From Hyphomicrobiales bacterium (GTDB lineage Bacteria > Pseudomonadota > Alphaproteobacteria > Rhizobiales > Aestuariivirgaceae), in contig PLXI01000027.1 in NCBI GenBank assembly GCA_003151375.1, positions 1 through 9,868 on the forward strand: DNA of 9,868 nt, read 5' to 3'. The notes beneath the pieces were generated by a model that was not told the origin of the DNA, did not search any database, and was given only the letters and a program-made list of their open reading frames with translations. Positions 8,001 to 9,868 of this stretch are shown piece after piece. Every line of letters begins with the position of its first letter. The stretch's first letter is position 1. The position numbers and the translations under genes are program-made.

Positions 8001-8055
8001 GAAATGATGGAGGGTCAAATGGTGACGTAATTATCGGGTTATCAGTGAACCCCAT
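5032..8055 (-). CDS. res: Type III restriction enzyme, Res subunit (BPTD_3080-type helicase-nuclease)
   Basis: A 1007-residue protein that should translocate on and cut unmodified DNA in complex with Mod. Superfamily 2 helicase motifs are in order: Q-like CQREAVETL (117-125), Walker A ATGSGKT (159-165), Walker B DEAH (295-298), motif III SATP (353-356), motif V MLTEGWDANTVTHI (607-620) and motif VI QVVGRGLRR (634-642). A C-terminal PD-(D/E)XK nuclease is indicated by RPDYLVRI (D929) and LVIEVKG (E947 and K949). All catalytic signatures are intact, so an active enzyme is expected. The ATG at 8055 is preceded by GGGGGA (8062-8067) with 6-base spacing. It is the first gene of the operon, 3 bases ahead of mod, whose ribosome binding site lies in the res C-terminus. 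The order res-mod is opposite to classical EcoP-type loci. The family name is recalled, not searched. Confidence 0.95.
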   Translation of the reverse strand: MGFTDNPIITSPFDPPSFHYELGEDGQPTGVKLPGRRESIQIVPVPAARRRGPKQEELALFDEEGAKVTSNALINEIRKHVEQWRALPPSQWGVTPETQRLLLHWREPSRSRRLFFCQREAVETLIYLTEVAPARFKKQIQDANNEANSGLYRLASKMATGSGKTTVMAMIMAWHAVNKARRPNTKSFSDAFLIIAPGITIRDRLRVLIPSDPENVYEALNLVPTDLLDGIRKARIVISNYHGFMLREKEQVSKLNRQILGGRDGEKSFTETEGEMIARLAPELMGRKNIIVLNDEAHHCYRHKVGEEVENTATLTNEEKEEAKHNEEAARVWINGIESFNRKIGVQAVYDVSATPFFLKGSGYPEGTLFPWVVSDFGLLDAIESGIVKVPRLPVLDDSVQGDLPKFRDLYRQVMKANPRALPKKGRGKQSKASMNPNELPGLLLSAAEALYGHYEKTYKTWEAEPELGRPPVFIVVCNNTATSKLVSDWISGYEVTEGEGDNALSRLVPGKLSLFSNVDDRGQWIGRRRTLLIDSEQLDSGDALSEEFRNLASGEIEAFKKELRVRNDPRDIDKLTDADILREVMNTVGRNGKLGADIRCVVSVSMLTEGWDANTVTHILGIRAFGTQLLCEQVVGRGLRRVSYEVDPATGFFPVEYADVLGVPFTFAQQGENAAPKPPPKVTRVKAMEDRAALEIRFPNVEGYRVVFPRKPLRPHFTADSKMVLTPDDIPVRTDVEPLIGEGFTLDLRTNAESLRLKTVIFDVAGLLLRTYFKDDDGNLQVWRYPELTRITEQWFKECLTCAGDTFPQFLKWRSLAIKAVEKIYRALAPSLTGPPDGSNGSLLPILNAYNPEGSTRHVDFNTAKTTLFATRADKCHLNYVVYDQDWEAGLAERLEQMDEVLAYAKNHNLVLEVPYEFGGETLRYRPDYLVRIDDGGKEPVNLVIEVKGQRDEKDAAKAETMRNVWVPAINNARRFGRWGFLELNDIPYDAAASIREHIRPLLAAE

Positions 8056-8074
8056 GTCCTATCCCCCATTAATT

Positions 8075-8095
8075 TGCGACTCCCACTGAATCGCA
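8075..8095 (-). promoter_or_regulatory. Hairpin or operator just upstream of the res ribosome binding site
   Basis: On the minus strand, TGCGATTC and GAGTCGCA form an 8-bp dyad (seven Watson-Crick pairs and one T-G pair) around a 5-base loop AGTGG. It ends 7 bases before the GGGGGA ribosome binding site of res. It could be an operator for a control protein or a leader hairpin that affects translation; no T-run follows, so it is not a terminator. Confidence 0.4.
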
Positions 8096-8143
8096 CTGTC
8101 CTACAGAATTAGCGCAAGTTTTAGCGTCCTGATAGGGGCGGGC

Positions 8144-8167
8144 AAAAAACCTCCGGCAATCCCGAAG
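8144..8167 (-). terminator. Rho-independent terminator between relaxase and res
   Basis: On the minus strand, CTTCGG and CCGGAG pair (six pairs, one a T-G wobble) around the loop GATTG, followed by G and a run of six T. It should end transcripts coming from the relaxase gene, meaning the res-mod operon has its own promoter closer to 8056 or depends on readthrough. Confidence 0.6.
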
Positions 8168-8239
8168 CGGTTCACTCGCGAGTATCGGCACCGACTGCCC
8201 CGAAAGGCTTGGGATTAGATAAACAACACTACCTCGAAG

Positions 8240-8297
8240 CTGGCGGCTGAAAGAGTAAGGATGCGCGTGCAATTTGCTGCCTCATATCAGCCGCCAG
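8240..8297. repeat. 11-bp perfect inverted repeat with 36-base spacer downstream of the relaxase gene
   Basis: CTGGCGGCTGA (8240-8250) and TCAGCCGCCAG (8287-8297) are exact reverse complements. The spacer contains CATCCTTA on the minus strand (8256-8263), one mismatch from the YATCCTGY nick-site pattern of RP4/Ti-type origins of transfer. It could be part of an oriT, a protein-binding site or an mRNA 3' stem. Length and exactness make pure chance unlikely but do not settle the role. Confidence 0.5.
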
Positions 8298-8372
8298 ACT
8301 TGATGCTCCAGAGCAAAATCAAAACAATGAGTTAATTTTTCAGATCGTTCTGGTGAGCATTGGCATGTAATT

Positions 8373-9868
8373 TTAAGAAATCCCCAAGCCCTGACCGCGC
8401 TTCATATTCCAGTCCCAATTGATGCCTTGACTGCTGGCGGTTCCTGAAAAGACTTTCCCTTTGAACTGTTCCATCTCGGGCCTCCATGGCACAAGGGTGA
8501 ACTCCTTTGACTTTTGGATCACCGCGTATTTACCGCTCGCCAAGTTTACCGAACGATTGAATGTTCCCTCAACGCTTTCACCTTCGCGAGGCTGTGTGTG
8601 AGACAGTCCAAGTTGGTGTGACAGGACTTGACTCGCCTGTCTCACATCGCGTTGGCGCAGCTGCTCTAAAATGCGCGGTTGCGGTTGGAATGCGTTCGCT
8701 GCGTCAATGGTGCCCAGACCCTGTGAGACAAGCCACTGCCTGCGACGGGTGATTGCCGATGTAACATCATTGCCAAATCCGGTGCTAGCCGACCGCTCCG
8801 GCGCCTTGCCAAGCAGTTCCTTGTCGAGCCAACTGGCACCTTCGGCTTCGACAAGTTTTTCAAGATTGAGGTAGGAGAGAATACGAAGTCGAGTACGTTG
8901 TTTATCGCTGTCTTCAACTGCTCTATTTTCGATGAGCGCGATCATACCCTTATCTGGTACGAGCTCCGGTCTCAGATGTCCGACGTCGGCATAGTGGACT
9001 TTGCCATCAATGCCATCGACGACCAGATAATGGCGGTCGTTGATTTCATCGGTGAGTCCAAGTCCTGCCACACGCCCCACAATCCGGTTGTTAGGCTTGG
9101 CGGTATCGAACATGGCAAAGCCACCGCCCGCACGTTCAATGCCAGCCTCGCGCATGGAACGGTGCATGGTCTTGATGATGTCACCTCTCTCGCCCAGCAA
9201 TCTGAGCTTGGTCTCAAGGTCAGGGGATATTTGCCAAACGCCCGTCTGGCGTTCGAGAGCTAGCCCCAAATTCTGCAACTTCTTCAATCGCCCCATATGG
9301 GCGGCATGAGTGGCACGATCTTCCGGTGGCATGGCGCTCACCACCAGATAACCACGGTCGGTATGTTTTAGCAGGGCGCGGTCGAGGCGGGTGAAGCGTT
9401 CAGCGCCCACATCTTGGGCGAGCTTGAAGACCATGCCGTCTGCATCTTCCGGCCCCAGTTCCATGGTCAGAAGTTCCCGCGCCCGCTGACGAAGCCCATG
9501 GGTCACATAGTCCCTCGTCATAATCAGATCATGGCCCGTGTCATCTTTGCCACGAATGATAATATGCGCATGGGGATGGCCCGTATTGTAATGGTCAACA
9601 GCTACCCAATCGAGTTTTGTTTCAAGGTCGCTTTCGACTCTGGCCATGAAGTCACGGATGAAAGGTTTGAGTTCCGCCAGTTCCGCCCCGTCATCAGGCG
9701 AAACAATCAAGCGGAACTGATGACGGTCACCTTCACAACTGTCGAGGAAGGCTGTGCCATTGGCTTCGTCGGTCTCAGGGCCATAGAGTTGACCGGGTTC
9801 GCCTTCCGGCGTTACCCCGTCACGCTGGATGTAACGGAGGTGGGCGCGCGCTGCGCCGAGATCGCCCA
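8373..9868 (-). CDS. Relaxase/mobilization nuclease with DUF3363 domain, 5' end outside window
   Basis: About 497 residues are visible, ending at a TAA at 8373-8375; the frame is open to the window edge, so the N-terminus is missing. The first visible residues include HLRYIQRDG, then GEPGQLYG and GDRHQFRLIVSPDDGAEL, which are hallmarks of this relaxase family. The metal-binding histidine motif is clear in HYNTGHPHAHIIIRG (three His at about visible residues 97-101). The tyrosine in HLRYIQRDG is a candidate for the nicking residue, by inference. The remainder is the DUF3363 region, ending in a family-like INWDWNMKRGQGLGIS, so the C-terminus looks complete. The protein should nick the element's oriT, attach to the 5' end and lead the strand through the TraG coupling protein. 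A TTG at 9710 could pass as a start, but homology clearly continues upstream of it, so it is an internal leucine codon. Confidence 0.93.
   Translation of the reverse strand, partial: GDLGAARAHLRYIQRDGVTPEGEPGQLYGPETDEANGTAFLDSCEGDRHQFRLIVSPDDGAELAELKPFIRDFMARVESDLETKLDWVAVDHYNTGHPHAHIIIRGKDDTGHDLIMTRDYVTHGLRQRARELLTMELGPEDADGMVFKLAQDVGAERFTRLDRALLKHTDRGYLVVSAMPPEDRATHAAHMGRLKKLQNLGLALERQTGVWQISPDLETKLRLLGERGDIIKTMHRSMREAGIERAGGGFAMFDTAKPNNRIVGRVAGLGLTDEINDRHYLVVDGIDGKVHYADVGHLRPELVPDKGMIALIENRAVEDSDKQRTRLRILSYLNLEKLVEAEGASWLDKELLGKAPERSASTGFGNDVTSAITRRRQWLVSQGLGTIDAANAFQPQPRILEQLRQRDVRQASQVLSHQLGLSHTQPREGESVEGTFNRSVNLASGKYAVIQKSKEFTLVPWRPEMEQFKGKVFSGTASSQGINWDWNMKRGQGLGIS

Larger units (their letters stand above)
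8056..8372. other. Gap between relaxase and res with terminator, inverted repeats and operon leader
   Basis: No gene is supported in these 317 bases. One 67-codon frame on the minus strand (8069-8272, non-ATG start) has no recognisable character. The part next to the relaxase is AT-rich. The region contains an 11-bp inverted repeat, a terminator for upstream transcription and a hairpin before the res ribosome binding site, each listed separately. A promoter for res should lie between the terminator and base 8056, but no convincing -35/-10 pair was found. Confidence 0.5.
1..9868. mobile_element. Part of a Tn4371-like integrative and conjugative element with a restriction-modification cargo
   Basis: A DUF3363-type relaxase gene lies at the right edge and the N-terminus of a TraG/VirD4 coupling protein at the left edge, both on the minus strand. 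Three defence-type genes in the same orientation lie between them. In Tn4371-like elements, the relaxase and traG are neighbours in the transfer module and cargo often lies between them; this is established knowledge recalled from the family. Assignment to an ICE rather than a conjugative plasmid is inference, because no integrase, attachment site or replication gene is in the window. The cargo interval is roughly 390-8372, and no direct repeats marking its ends were noticed by eye. Confidence 0.6.

Noticed and set aside
8069..8272. 67-codon frame on the minus strand between relaxase and res
   Set aside because: Starts at a TTG without a clear ribosome binding site, runs through the terminator hairpin and shows no domain-like pattern.
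9708..9710. TTG as a relaxase start codon
   Set aside because: The frame continues upstream to the window edge with family-typical sequence (RHQFR, GEPGQLYG, HLRYIQRDG), so this codon is internal.
1..9868. CRISPR array, tRNA or rRNA genes, insertion sequences
   Set aside because: Reading both strands showed no regularly spaced repeats, no tRNA-like fold and no transposase-like frame.

Overview
The window looks like part of an integrative and conjugative element (ICE) of the Tn4371-like type in a proteobacterium, most likely an alphaproteobacterium. Two conjugation genes lie at its edges: a DUF3363-type relaxase running off the right end, and the N-terminus of a TraG/VirD4-type coupling protein running off the left end. 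Between them is a three-gene cargo operon. All five genes read on the minus strand. The taxonomic guess rests only on remembered resemblance of the TraG and relaxase sequences; no search was run.

Layout, in the direction of transcription (right to left). 9868-8373: relaxase, 5' end missing. 8372-8056: a 317-base gap holding an 11-bp inverted repeat, a good rho-independent terminator, and a hairpin just in front of the next gene's ribosome binding site. 8055-5032: a 1007-residue type III restriction (Res) subunit of the BPTD_3080 type, with a superfamily 2 helicase and a C-terminal PD-(D/E)XK nuclease. 5028-2197: a 943-residue beta-class DNA methyltransferase (Mod) with an unusually long C-terminal region. 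2193-628: a 521-residue AlbA_2/Schlafen-like protein with a conserved N-terminal segment. 627-390: a 238-base gap with two short palindromes. 389-1: start of traG.

Res, Mod and the AlbA_2 protein are separated by only 3 bases each, all lie in the same reading frame, and have Shine-Dalgarno sequences inside the preceding gene, so they are probably co-transcribed and translationally coupled. Res and Mod should form a type III-like restriction-modification pair: Mod recognises and methylates the site, and Res translocates and cleaves. The third gene has no assigned role in classical type III systems and is the least explained part. The order res-mod is reversed from the classical mod-res.

The central part of mod, between the catalytic DPPYG motif and the SAM-binding motif, falls to about 44% GC (hand count over 3721-4440), against about 58-67% in sampled flanking lines of the same gene. 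This is what exchange of the target recognition domain would produce. The AlbA_2 gene is also fairly AT-rich. The relaxase and traG reading frames appear intact, so the cargo sits between transfer genes rather than disrupting them.
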